NCBI RefSeq assembly: GCF_034931005.1
Contig: NZ_JAYGIN010000028.1
Span: forward strand, 30,578 to 94,577
Direction: 5' to 3'
DNA: 64,000 nt
Source of the DNA: Arcicella sp034931005
GTDB taxonomy: Bacteria > Bacteroidota > Bacteroidia > Cytophagales > Spirosomataceae
Shown here: piece by piece, positions 26,423 to 34,371 of the stretch
Layout of the letters: each line of letters opens with the position of its first letter
How positions within the stretch are numbered: the first letter of the stretch is position 1
The notes under the pieces: generated by a model
What the model was told of the DNA's origin: nothing
Seen by the model: the letters and a program-made list of their open reading frames with translations, nothing else
The model's database searches: none
Position numbers and translations under genes: made by a program

Positions 26423-26692
26423 CTACCAACTTGATTTTGTTACACCTGGAATTAAACCATCAGATGCCATTTGGCGGAAGGTAACACGGTTGATACCGAA
26501 TTTACGCATATAACCTCTTGGACGACCTGTCAATTTACAACGGTTGTGTAAACGTACTGGAGAAGCATTTTTTGGTAATTTATCTAATCCTAAATAATCA
26601 CCTGCTGCTTTTAATGCTGCACGTTTTGCAGCGTATTTAGCAACTGTTGCTTCTTTTTTTCTTTCTCTTGCTTTGACTGATTCTTTTGCCAT
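26423..26692 (-). CDS. rpsN: 30S ribosomal protein S14, zinc-free form
   Basis: 89 aa, the long S14 type without the CxxC zinc ribbon; the conserved NRCKLTGRPRGYMRKFGINR segment is present, with a single cysteine. It lies between rplE and rpsH. Confidence 0.97.
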   Translation of the reverse strand: MAKESVKARERKKEATVAKYAAKRAALKAAGDYLGLDKLPKNASPVRLHNRCKLTGRPRGYMRKFGINRVTFRQMASDGLIPGVTKSSW

Positions 26693-26699
26693 TGTGTTT

Positions 26700-26775
26700 A
26701 GAATCTATGTTTTTGAGTTTTGAGTTATGAGCTATGAGTTAAAAAGTTGTGACTCTTAACTCCTAACTCTTCACA
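26700..26775. repeat. Word-type dyad between rplE and rpsN
   Basis: GAGTTTTGAGTTATGAGCTATGAGTT-like words (unit about TGAGTTA) face CTCTTAACTCCTAACTCTTCAC. The pairing is imperfect. Confidence 0.7.
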
Positions 26776-26780
26776 CCTAA

Positions 26781-27335
26781 TTATTTCTTCTGATTTGCGA
26801 AAGGCATTCCCATTGCTGTTAACAATGCGTTTGCTTCTTCATCTGTTTCAGCAGTGGTAACGAATGTAATATCCATACCAGAGATTTTACTTACTTTATC
26901 AATTGAAATCTCTGGGAAGATGATTTGTTCTTTAACACCTAAAGTGTAGTTACCACGTCCGTCGAATCCTTTATCTGAAACACCTTTGAAGTCACGTACA
27001 CGTGGTAAAGCAACTGTCATTAAGCGATCAAGGAATTCATACATTTTATTTCCACGTAGAGTTACTTTTACACCAATTGGCATATTTTCACGTAACTTAA
27101 AGTTAGAAATAGCTTTCTTAGACATTGTAGCAACTGCTTTTTGTCCAGCGATAAGGGTGATTTCATCAACACCTGTATCAATTAATTTCTTATCTGCAAC
27201 TGCTGCACCGATACCTTTGTTGATTACAACTTTAGTAATTTTTGGCACTTGCATTACTGATTTGTATTGAAATTTTTCCTTTAATGCAGGAACGATTTCA
27301 GCTACATATCTATCTTTTAATCTTGTAGTTGTCAT
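26781..27335 (-). CDS. rplE: 50S ribosomal protein L5
   Basis: 184 aa with VVINKGIGAAVADKK, GVKVTLRGNKMYEFLDRL and the GRGNYTLGVKEQIIFPEI block, all diagnostic of L5, a 5S rRNA-binding protein. It lies between rplX and rpsN. Confidence 0.98.
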   Translation of the reverse strand: MTTTRLKDRYVAEIVPALKEKFQYKSVMQVPKITKVVINKGIGAAVADKKLIDTGVDEITLIAGQKAVATMSKKAISNFKLRENMPIGVKVTLRGNKMYEFLDRLMTVALPRVRDFKGVSDKGFDGRGNYTLGVKEQIIFPEISIDKVSKISGMDITFVTTAETDEEANALLTAMGMPFANQKK

Positions 27336-27351
27336 TTTATGAAAATTTATG

Positions 27352-27422
27352 TGGATTTCCGACCCACTTTTTCAATTTGAAAATTTGTCAATTTGAATAA
27401 TTCAAAATTTAATTAAATTTTA
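27352..27422. repeat. AATTTGAAAA-word dyad between rplX and rplE
   Basis: It starts with GTGGATTTCCGACCCAC and continues TTTCAATTTGAAAATTTG, then AATTCAAAATTTAATT. It is nearly the same phrase as the start of the rplF-rplR gap. Confidence 0.65.
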
Positions 27423-27424
27423 AA

Positions 27425-27757
27425 CTAAACAAATTTACCTGATGCTTTAGAGAATCTTTGTAATTTCCCAGCTTCGTTTAATTTACGACCTGTACGTACT
27501 GCCTTACCATTTTCAGCTACAGCTAAATTTGACACGTGAATTGAACCTTCACGCTTTTCAATAGCACCTTGTGGATTAGTAGAAGTTGGTTTTACGTGTT
27601 TTGTTTGAAGATTTACGCCTTCTACAATGGCACGATTTTTATCAACGATTACTTTTGTGATTACTCCTGTCTGACCTTTTGAATTACCAGCGATAACGAT
27701 AACCGTATCACCAGATTTTATATGCAGTTTTGGCTGCTTATTAGATTTCTTTTGCAT
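27425..27757 (-). CDS. rplX: 50S ribosomal protein L24
   Basis: 110 aa; the KOW motif is in IKSGDTVIVIAGNSKGQTG, followed by VEGVNLQTKHVKPT. L24 initiates 50S assembly. Its ATG lies 13 bp after the rplN stop. Confidence 0.98.
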   Translation of the reverse strand: MQKKSNKQPKLHIKSGDTVIVIAGNSKGQTGVITKVIVDKNRAIVEGVNLQTKHVKPTSTNPQGAIEKREGSIHVSNLAVAENGKAVRTGRKLNEAGKLQRFSKASGKFV

Positions 27758-27770
27758 GATACATTAATGA

Positions 27771-28139
27771 TTAAAGCACCTCTGGGGCTAATGAAACAAT
27801 TTTCATAAATCCTGCGTCACGTAACTCACGAGCAACAGGTCCGAAGATACGAGTTCCACGTGGCTCGTCATTGTTGTTTAACAATACGACTGCGTTATCC
27901 TCGAAACGGATATATGAACCATCTTTACGACGAATTTCTTTTTTAGTTCTTACTACTACGGCTTTAGAAACCGTACCTTTCTTCATACTTGATGACGATA
28001 AAGCTGACTTTACAGTTACTACTACCTTATCACCAATTGAAGCGTATCTTTTTGCTGTTCCGCCTAATACACGGATTACAAGCACTTCTTTTGCTCCTGA
28101 GTTATCAGCTACGCCAGATCTTGATTCTTGTTGTAACAT
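27771..28139 (-). CDS. rplN: 50S ribosomal protein L14
   Basis: 122 aa. MLQQESRSGVADNSGAKEV and the GTRIFGPVARELR segment are standard for L14, located at the subunit interface. It is the first gene of the classical spc segment and follows rpsQ. Confidence 0.98.
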   Translation of the reverse strand: MLQQESRSGVADNSGAKEVLVIRVLGGTAKRYASIGDKVVVTVKSALSSSSMKKGTVSKAVVVRTKKEIRRKDGSYIRFEDNAVVLLNNNDEPRGTRIFGPVARELRDAGFMKIVSLAPEVL

Positions 28140-28219
28140 TGTTTTATATCTTAATTAAATTTGAATATTTGAAGATTTGAATAACCTGAAAGGTTTTTAA
28201 ATTGACGAAAATTCAAATT

Positions 28220-28483
28220 TTATTTCGCTTTTTCAATAACTTCAACTAATCTCCAACGCTTGTTTTTTGAAAGTGGACGAGTCTCCATTACTTTCACCGT
28301 GTCGCCAATACCACACTCATTTGCTTCATCGTGAGCCATCAACTTAGAAGTTTTTTTCATAAACTTTCCATAAAGTGGATGCTTAACTTTTCTTTCTACG
28401 GCTACAGTGATAGATTTATCCATCTTGTTACTCACCACACGCCCTACTCTGATTTTTCTCAGATTTCTTTGTAATTCTTCCAT
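28220..28483 (-). CDS. rpsQ: 30S ribosomal protein S17
   Basis: 87 aa OB-fold protein with KIRVGRVVSNKMDKSITVAV and ETRPLSKNKRWRLVEV. It binds 16S rRNA early in assembly. It lies between rpmC and rplN; the flanking gaps hold AT-rich words such as AAATTTGAATATTTGAAG. Confidence 0.98.
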   Translation of the reverse strand: MEELQRNLRKIRVGRVVSNKMDKSITVAVERKVKHPLYGKFMKKTSKLMAHDEANECGIGDTVKVMETRPLSKNKRWRLVEVIEKAK

Positions 28484-28597
28484 GGTTGGATTTTAAATTG
28501 TTGTTATTAATTGACTCCAAGCAGTATGTTGATGGAATCTGTTGTGTTTAAATTAAAGAAGTTTTATAGGCTAAATAATAACCTAAAACTCTTCAAC

Positions 28598-28783
28598 CTA
28601 CTTCGCTGCTGTAATAGCAGTTTCCAAACGAGCAATCACTTTACGAGCCTCACGGATACGTAATGGATTTTCAATTGGAGAAATAGCATGAGCAAATTTT
28701 AAACGAGCCAAAGCATCTTTTTCAGAAGCTAAAGTGTTTTTTAATTCGTCCAAGCTTAACTTTTGGATTTCTGCGTTTTTCAT
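28598..28783 (-). CDS. rpmC: 50S ribosomal protein L29
   Basis: 61 aa, two-helix protein with LSLDELKNTLASEKDALARLKF and the conserved RIREARKVIARL-type end. It lies near the exit tunnel and follows rplP. Confidence 0.97.
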   Translation of the reverse strand: MKNAEIQKLSLDELKNTLASEKDALARLKFAHAISPIENPLRIREARKVIARLETAITAAK

Positions 28784-28794
28784 TTTGACTGAAT

Positions 28795-28865
28795 TTATGA
28801 GTCTATGAGTTTATGAGTTTATGAGTTATAATGAAGGCAAACTCATAAACTATTGAACTCATCCA
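28795..28865. repeat. Word-type dyad between rplP and rpmC
   Basis: It repeats ATGAGTCT, ATGAGTTT and ATGAGTTATA, then the complement AAACTCATAAACTATTGAACTCAT. The 10-bp word TTATGAGTTT is present in tandem. Confidence 0.78.
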
Positions 28866-28873
28866 CTTATCTC

Positions 28874-29293
28874 CTATTCTTGATAATCTTTACGAACTAC
28901 GAAAGATGTACGTAATGGCAATTTTTGTGCTGCCAAACGTAATGCTTCTTGTGCTATTGCTAAAGGAACACCTGCTGATTCGAATAAAATTGTACCTGGT
29001 TTGATACTGGCAACCCAATATTCTGGAGCACCTTTACCTTTACCCATACGAACCTCTGCTGGTTTCTTAGTGATAGGCTTGTCAGGGAAAATACGAATCC
29101 AAACTTGTCCTTCACGTTTCATTGCACGAGTTACTGAAATACGAGCCGCTTCAATCTGACGAGCAGTGATGCGTCCTGGTTCCAAAGCCTTGATAGCGAA
29201 TGACCCGAAGTCGATTTCATGACCACGTGTTGCCAATCCTCTTATTCTACCTTTCTGTTGCTTACGGAACTTGGTTCTTTTTGGTTGTAACAT
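28874..29293 (-). CDS. rplP: 50S ribosomal protein L16
   Basis: 139 aa from MLQPKRTKFRKQQKGR, with RIFPDKPITKKPAEVRMGKG, characteristic of L16 at the A-site tRNA arm. It lies between rpsC and rpmC. Confidence 0.98.
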   Translation of the reverse strand: MLQPKRTKFRKQQKGRIRGLATRGHEIDFGSFAIKALEPGRITARQIEAARISVTRAMKREGQVWIRIFPDKPITKKPAEVRMGKGKGAPEYWVASIKPGTILFESAGVPLAIAQEALRLAAQKLPLRTSFVVRKDYQE

Positions 29294-29302
29294 TGTTGTA
29301 TT

Positions 29303-29368
29303 AAGTCTTTAAGTCGAACAGTCGTGAGTCGTAAGTTCTTAAAACTCACGACATCTGACTAAGATTTC
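29303..29368. repeat. GTCGTAAGT-word dyad between rpsC and rplP
   Basis: AAGTCTTTAAGTCG and AGTCGTGAGTCGTAAGTTC on one side face AACTCACGACATCTGACT on the other. The same word (GTCGTAAGT) fills the gap at 32223. Confidence 0.75.
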
Positions 29369-29371
29369 TAA

Positions 29372-30241
29372 TTATCTTTTTCCTCCTGGCTTGTTTCCAC
29401 CGCCACGATTGTTACCGCCTGGTTTATTACCACCACCACGGTTGTTAGGATTTCCTCCGGCGTTGTTATTGTTACGACGGTCGCCTTCGCCACCACGTCC
29501 ACGTCCACGACGGTCGTTATCATCACGTCCACCACGGTTGTTACCACCACGAGAGTCTCCACCACTTGCCGAAGCTTGTGATGCTGCAACACCTGCATTT
29601 GGAGAAAGGTCACGCTTTCCATAAACTTCACCACGGAATACCCATACCTTGATACCGATTTTTCCGTAAACTGTTAAAGCTTCTGATACTGCGTAATCAA
29701 TGTCCGCACGAAGTGTGTGCAAAGGAATACGTCCTTCTTTGTATCCTTCAGAACGTGCCATTTCAGCACCTCCTAAACGACCTGAAAGTTTCAATTTGAT
29801 ACCTTGAGCACCTACACGCATAGCTGATGCGATAGACTGCTTCATAGCACGACGGAATGAAATACGTGCTTCTAATTGTTGAGCGATAGTTTCGCCAATC
29901 AATTTAGCATCAATCTCAGGACGTTTAATTTCAAAAATATTGATTTGAACGTCTTTTCCTGTGATTTTCTTTAATTCTTCCTTGATTTTATCTACTTCTT
30001 GTCCGCCTTTACCAATTACAACACCTGGACGAGCCGTGTTAATTGTAAGGGTAATACGCTTTAGAGTACGCTCGATAATAACCTTAGAGATTGCTCCCTT
30101 CGGAATACGTGCGGCTACGTATTTACGGATTTTATCGTCTTCTACTAATTTATCGGCAAAACTCTTTCCGCCATACCAGTTAGAATCCCAACCTCTGACG
30201 ATACCAAGTCTTAAACCAACGGGGTTTATCTTCTGTCCCAT
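29372..30241 (-). CDS. rpsC: 30S ribosomal protein S3 with Gly/Arg/Asn-rich tail
   Basis: 289 aa, against about 233 in E. coli. Residues 1 to about 215 are ordinary S3: GQKINPVGLRLGIVRGWDSN, the KH domain with VIGKGGQEV, and the C-terminal domain with GKIGIKVWVFRGEV. The last 70 or so residues are low-complexity repeats of GG, RGG, NNRGGG and NKPGG units with Asp/Arg patches, resembling RGG-box RNA-binding tails. S3 forms part of the mRNA entry channel, so the tail would lie near incoming mRNA. It lies between rplV and rplP. Confidence 0.97.
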   Translation of the reverse strand: MGQKINPVGLRLGIVRGWDSNWYGGKSFADKLVEDDKIRKYVAARIPKGAISKVIIERTLKRITLTINTARPGVVIGKGGQEVDKIKEELKKITGKDVQINIFEIKRPEIDAKLIGETIAQQLEARISFRRAMKQSIASAMRVGAQGIKLKLSGRLGGAEMARSEGYKEGRIPLHTLRADIDYAVSEALTVYGKIGIKVWVFRGEVYGKRDLSPNAGVAASQASASGGDSRGGNNRGGRDDNDRRGRGRGGEGDRRNNNNAGGNPNNRGGGNKPGGNNRGGGNKPGGKR

Positions 30242-30268
30242 TTTGTGATATTTAGATTTCTTGTCTAA

Positions 30269-30634
30269 TTATTCTGAAATTACTGTTGGTGCTGTTGCTG
30301 AAGCAACTACAAGCGTGATGTGGTTAGAACGTTTCAAGATTCTATGACCACGACCCTGCGGAGCTGGACGCAAACGTTTCAATGAACTACCGCCATCAAC
30401 TGTAACGGTTTTAACATACAAGTCAGCATCTTCTAACTTAACGTCTTCATTTTTGTTTTGCCAGTTTGCAATTGCCGAGAGTAAAAGTTTCTCTACGTGT
30501 CTTGCACCAACTTTTGGCTCGTATTTCAAAATACCAAGAGCCTTAGTTACTTTCTGACCTCTAATCATATCTACTACGATTCTCATTTTCTGAGGCGAGG
30601 TCGGAATATTATTTAATTTAGCTACTGCTTCCAT
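30269..30634 (-). CDS. rplV: 50S ribosomal protein L22
   Basis: 121 aa; the LNNIPTSPQKMRIVVDMIRG start and the C-terminal beta-hairpin containing PAPQGRGHRILKRSNHI are typical. The hairpin lines the exit tunnel. It lies between rpsS and rpsC. Confidence 0.98.
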   Translation of the reverse strand: MEAVAKLNNIPTSPQKMRIVVDMIRGQKVTKALGILKYEPKVGARHVEKLLLSAIANWQNKNEDVKLEDADLYVKTVTVDGGSSLKRLRPAPQGRGHRILKRSNHITLVVASATAPTVISE

Positions 30635-30637
30635 TTT

Positions 30638-30722
30638 TTGATTTCGGATTTCGGATTTTGGATTTTGGACTTCTGATTTCGGATATTACTCCTCACTCGT
30701 TACTCTACATTCCGCATTCCAA
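30638..30722. repeat. TTTCGGAT-word array between rpsS and rplV
   Basis: Near-tandem copies of GATTTCGGATTTCGGATTTTG run from 30638 to about 30685, followed by ACTCCTCACTCGTTACTC and ATTCCGCATTCCAAAT as partial complements. Confidence 0.78.
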
Positions 30723-30723
30723 A

Positions 30724-31002
30724 TTATCTTTTGCCTTTATCTTTTTTTGCTGTGTGACCTCGGAAGTTACGAGTGGGAGCAAACTCACCCAATTTATGTC
30801 CAACCATGTTATCTGTTACAAAGACTGGAATAAACTTGTTTCCGTTGTGTACTGCGAAAGTATGTCCAACGAAATCAGGTGAAATCATCGAACGGCGTGA
30901 CCAAGTCTTGATTACAGACTTTTTACCCGATTCGGTCATGACTTGTACCTTGTTGTCAAGGCGATAGTCTATATAAGGTCCTTTTTTTAATGAACGTGCC
31001 AT
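30724..31002 (-). CDS. rpsS: 30S ribosomal protein S19
   Basis: 92 aa with MARSLKKGPYIDYRL and the GHKLGEFAPTRNFRGH signature. It forms a complex with S13 in the 30S head. Its ATG is 4 bp after the rplB stop. Confidence 0.98.
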   Translation of the reverse strand: MARSLKKGPYIDYRLDNKVQVMTESGKKSVIKTWSRRSMISPDFVGHTFAVHNGNKFIPVFVTDNMVGHKLGEFAPTRNFRGHTAKKDKGKR

Positions 31003-31006
31003 CTAC

Positions 31007-31834
31007 CTATTTTTTCTTTCTACTGATGATTAGACGATTTGATTGTTTGTTCGGTGTACGTGTTTTCTTACCTTTCGCTAATAAACCGTTACGTGAACGA
31101 GGGTGACCTCCTGATGAGCGACCCTCACCACCACCCATTGGGTGATCGACTGGGTTCATAACTACACCACGAACTCTTGGACGACGACCTAACCAACGAT
31201 GACGACCTGCTTTACCCATATTGGTATTCATGTGGTCTGAGTTAGATACCGAGCCAACAGTTGCTAAACATCTTGACAATACCATACGCATCTCACCTGA
31301 AGGCAATTTTAACGTTGCGTATTTGCTATCACGAGCCAACAATTGTGCATAAGTACCTGCAGAACGTGCCATTTCAGCACCTCCGCCTGGGCGAAGTTCG
31401 ATTGCGTGTACAATTGTACCTGTTGGGATGTTTGCTAAAGGAATAGTATTACCTACTTCTGGAGCTGCTGTTGCAGACGAAATTACAGTTTGTCCAACTT
31501 TAATTCCTGCTGGTGCAATAATGTAAGCTTTCTCGCCATCTGCATATTCGATAAGAGCGATACGTGCTGTACGGTTTGGATCGTATTCTACTGTCAAAAC
31601 TGTTGCTTCAACATCGAATTTATTACGATGAAAATCGATGATACGGTAACGACGTTTGTGTCCTCCACCGATATAACGCATGGCACGGTGTCCATCTGCG
31701 TTACGACCACCTGTTCTTTTAACAACATCCAATAAAGGCTTGTACGGTTTTGAAGTAGTTATTTCTTCAAAAGTCGGAGCAATTCTTTGACGTTGTCCTG
31801 GAGTTGTTGGTTTTATTTTTCTTGTAGCTGCCAT
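31007..31834 (-). CDS. rplB: 50S ribosomal protein L2
   Basis: 275 aa. The OB and SH3 domains are followed by the C-terminal VVMNPVDHPMGGGEGRSSGG loop, which carries the conserved Asp-His needed near the peptidyl transferase centre. It lies between rplW and rpsS. Confidence 0.98.
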   Translation of the reverse strand: MAATRKIKPTTPGQRQRIAPTFEEITTSKPYKPLLDVVKRTGGRNADGHRAMRYIGGGHKRRYRIIDFHRNKFDVEATVLTVEYDPNRTARIALIEYADGEKAYIIAPAGIKVGQTVISSATAAPEVGNTIPLANIPTGTIVHAIELRPGGGAEMARSAGTYAQLLARDSKYATLKLPSGEMRMVLSRCLATVGSVSNSDHMNTNMGKAGRHRWLGRRPRVRGVVMNPVDHPMGGGEGRSSGGHPRSRNGLLAKGKKTRTPNKQSNRLIISRKKK

Positions 31835-31867
31835 TTCTGTGCTTTGTCCAATTTATCGGGATGAACT

Positions 31868-31932
31868 CCCATAGTTTTACAGTTATCAATAATCAGTATT
31901 TAAAATCTGCTTACTGCTAATTGTCCACTGTG
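31868..31932. repeat. Word-type dyad between rplW and rplB
   Basis: TTACAGTTATCAATAATCAG faces CTGCTTACTGCTAATTGTCC and CACTGTGA. It belongs to the CAGTTATCAG word family also seen at 3301, 4369 and 44480. Confidence 0.65.
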
Positions 31933-31933
31933 A

Positions 31934-32221
31934 TTAAATTCCATCATAGAAATCAATAACTTCACCTTTAGCGATAGTTACGATTGCTTTTTTGAATGTT
32001 GAAGTTACACCAGATGTTACCTTAGTTCTGGTACTTCTTGATTTCTTCTTACCAAATTGACGAAGAGTGTTTACGGCTACCACCTCAACACCATACATTT
32101 TCTTGATTTCCTTTGCAATTTCGATTTTATTCGTTTTGCCAGCAACTTCAAAAACGTATTGACCGCCTTTCTGTAAGTCCTGAGATTTCTCAGTAAGAAT
32201 TGGTCTTTTGATAATGCTCAT
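31934..32221 (-). CDS. rplW: 50S ribosomal protein L23
   Basis: 95 aa with IIKRPILTEKS and KIEIAKEIKKMYGVEVVAVN, typical of L23, the docking site for trigger factor and SRP at the tunnel exit. It lies between rplD and rplB. Confidence 0.97.
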   Translation of the reverse strand: MSIIKRPILTEKSQDLQKGGQYVFEVAGKTNKIEIAKEIKKMYGVEVVAVNTLRQFGKKKSRSTRTKVTSGVTSTFKKAIVTIAKGEVIDFYDGI

Positions 32222-32222
32222 T

Positions 32223-32292
32223 GTTTTCAGTCTTAAAGTCGTAAGTCATAAGTCGTAAGTTTTTAAATTATACAACCTTTAACTTTTGACTG
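32223..32292. repeat. GTCGTAAGT-word array between rplD and rplW
   Basis: CTTAAAGTCGTAAGTCATAAGTCGTAAG-type near-tandem words (unit about 10 bp) face AACCTTTAACTTTTGACTGC. The phrase resembles that at 29303. Confidence 0.72.
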
Positions 32293-32295
32293 CTA

Positions 32296-32925
32296 TTATT
32301 TACTAAAAGATGATTCGATTGTTGAAATTGCTTCTTCTACAATAAGTAGTTGAGTTGCATTTACTAAATCATAAGTATTGACTTGACCAGCCGTTCCAAT
32401 AGTTGTTTTTGGCAAATTACGACCCGACAAATAAACATTCTTATTGTCTTCTGGTAAAATCAACAATGTTTTCTTTCCTGCTAACGACAAAGCATCTAAT
32501 AATGCGATGTACGACTTAGTTTTTGGAGAATCGAAAGTAAAGTTTTCTAAGATGGTTACGTTTCCTCCTTGAGCTTTAGCAGCAAAAGCAGACTGACGAG
32601 CCAATGACTTAACTTTCTTATTCAATTTGAAAGAGTAATCTCTCGGTCTTGGTCCGAAAATACGTCCACCACCTTTCATCAAAGGTGATTTAGCTGAACC
32701 TGCACGAGCACCACCAGTTCCCTTTTGTTTTTTCAACTTACGAGTTGAACGAGAAACCTCTGCTCTTTCTTTTGATTTGTGAGTTCCTTGACGTTGATTT
32801 GCCAAGAATTGCTTCACGTCTAACCAAACTACGTGTTCGTTTGGTTCGATGCCAAAGATTTCGTCAGAAAGAGTTACTTTCTTTCCTGTTTCTTTGCCTT
32901 GTATATTTAAAACTGATAATTCCAT
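32296..32925 (-). CDS. rplD: 50S ribosomal protein L4
   Basis: 209 aa. The tunnel loop GTGGARAGSAKSPLMKGGGR is present. In E. coli free L4 also represses the S10 operon through the leader. It lies between rplC and rplW. Confidence 0.98.
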   Translation of the reverse strand: MELSVLNIQGKETGKKVTLSDEIFGIEPNEHVVWLDVKQFLANQRQGTHKSKERAEVSRSTRKLKKQKGTGGARAGSAKSPLMKGGGRIFGPRPRDYSFKLNKKVKSLARQSAFAAKAQGGNVTILENFTFDSPKTKSYIALLDALSLAGKKTLLILPEDNKNVYLSGRNLPKTTIGTAGQVNTYDLVNATQLLIVEEAISTIESSFSK

Positions 32926-32929
32926 TTGT

Positions 32930-33026
32930 CTAATTTGAAAATTAGTTAATTTGAAAATTTGAAAATTGATTACTATTGATATGCAGAATTGTGATTAACA
33001 ATTAAATATCTTTCAAATTTTCAAAT
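32930..33026. repeat. AATTTGAAAATTAG-word dyad between rplC and rplD
   Basis: TAATTTGAAAATTAGTTAATTTG words at the left are matched by CTTTCAAATTTTCAAATC at the right, with an AATTGTGATTAACAATT dyad in between. Confidence 0.72.
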
Positions 33027-33644
33027 CTATTTTTCAAGAATAACGTATGAGTTTTTCGCTCCTGGTACAGAACCCGATACTACGATAAGGTTTTTGTCAG
33101 CATAAACTTTCAAAATTTGTAAATTTTGAACTGTTACACGATTACCACCTGTACGACCTGCCATGCGAATACCTTTGAATACACGAGATGGGAATGAACA
33201 AGCACCAATTGAACCTGGGTGACGACCACGATTGTGCTGTCCGTGAGTTTGACCACCTACCCCTGCAAATCCATGACGTTTAACAACACCTTGAAAACCT
33301 TTACCTTTAGAAGTCCCTACTGCATCAACAAAATCGCCTTCTACGAACAATTCTGCTGTAATAGTATCTCCTAACGAAAGCGGTGTTTCAAAAGATTTAA
33401 ACTCTACAAGTTTTTTCTTTGGAGTGGTACCTGCTTTTTTGAAGTGACCTAAAAGAGGTTGCGTTGTGTGCTTCTCTTTTTTCTCGCCATAGCCTAACTG
33501 AATAGCACTATAACCTTCTTTTTCTACTGTTTTTACTTGCGTTACTACACAAGGACCGGCTTCAATCAGCGTACAAGCGAAGGCAGAGCCATCAGCGTTG
33601 TAGAGGCTGGTCATACCGATTTTCTTTCCGATAATTCCAGACAT
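33027..33644 (-). CDS. rplC: 50S ribosomal protein L3
   Basis: 205 aa with IGKKIGMTSLYNADGSA and the GGQTHGQHNRGRHPGSIG loop, which holds the glutamine that PrmB methylates in other bacteria. It is the first gene of the ribosomal cluster here: rpsJ (S10), normally directly upstream, is absent, and 700 bp of non-coding DNA precede the start. Confidence 0.97.
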   Translation of the reverse strand: MSGIIGKKIGMTSLYNADGSAFACTLIEAGPCVVTQVKTVEKEGYSAIQLGYGEKKEKHTTQPLLGHFKKAGTTPKKKLVEFKSFETPLSLGDTITAELFVEGDFVDAVGTSKGKGFQGVVKRHGFAGVGGQTHGQHNRGRHPGSIGACSFPSRVFKGIRMAGRTGGNRVTVQNLQILKVYADKNLIVVSGSVPGAKNSYVILEK

Positions 33645-34098
33645 TTTATTAGAATAAAACGTTAATAATTGATTGTAAATGAACGAGTTACGATTGTCTC
33701 ACGACAGTCTCCGTAAAACGGATTGCAAAGGTCGGAATTTTATTTGGCATAAACAAAAATCTATGAAAATAAATTCAAATTCACTAAAGCGACAGAAATA
33801 AAGGAAAAGCAACAAGATATGCTCGGGCAGGACAGACCCAAAAGTCTGTAATACGAAAGAATGTTCTTGTGTAGCTTAACATTAAAATTAATTGCTGGGC
33901 ATTCAACACATTAATCCAATATCAGTTCTGACACTTATTAATCTGAAACATGGTGATAAACATTTCAAATTATTTGTAAAAGTTTAACCTTTACTGAATG
34001 ATTTAGAAAATTGATTATTTCTGATAATTTTTAAATTTTATCAAGTTCTGCCAACCTGTATAAAAATGGAGAAATAATTTGCTCACTAAATCGGACTG
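33645..34098 (-). promoter_or_regulatory. Long leader of the ribosomal protein cluster
   Basis: About 450 bp lie between the predicted start point (near 34092) and rplC, with no ORF of note. A second copy of the initiator-like motif, TTTGCAATCCG, lies at 33719-33729 on the minus strand, 75 bp before rplC, and may be a proximal start. Such a length would allow L4-type or other leader control, but I could not identify a specific fold by eye. Confidence 0.45.
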
Positions 34099-34128
34099 CA
34101 AAATTAGTGTTTTGTTTTTGAATTACAA
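34099..34128 (-). promoter_or_regulatory. Promoter of the ribosomal protein cluster
   Basis: TAATTTTG at 34099-34106 and TTG at 34126-34128 (minus strand), spaced 19 bp, match the Bacteroidetes consensus exactly. The -7 element continues as TTTGCAGTCCG, the same 11-mer as at the accD promoter. Confidence 0.75.
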
Positions 34129-34280
34129 GGGGTTATGAGAAATATTTTCAGTTTTTTTATATATTTTTTCACGCTTAAAACGATTCTTATTTTTTAGTAT
34201 CATTATTACTTAGCATCCTTCACTTTTCATTGGTTTTATCCGCTTAATAAAATTCGGCTGACAAAACCAAAGTCCTTGAT

Positions 34281-34288
34281 TATCTTTG
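34281..34288 (+). promoter_or_regulatory. Possible -7 element for the glycosyltransferase gene
   Basis: TATCTTTG lies 83 bp before the ATG at 34372; the -33 region is weak. It is divergent from the ribosomal promoter 150 bp away. Confidence 0.4.
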
Positions 34289-34371
34289 TGGCAACGATAG
34301 GAAATTAGTGAGAATTATATATTTCATCTATTCTACATTTACTCGCCTATGTGTTTTCAAAATATTGTCCT

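Noticed and set aside
29368..29634. Overlapping low-complexity ORFs inside rpsC on both strands
   Set aside because: They are shadows of the glycine-arginine-rich tail of S3; the compositions follow from its codons.
33645..34371. Hidden rpsJ gene in the leader of the ribosomal cluster
   Set aside because: No frame of about 100 codons is open here and no S10 motifs appear.
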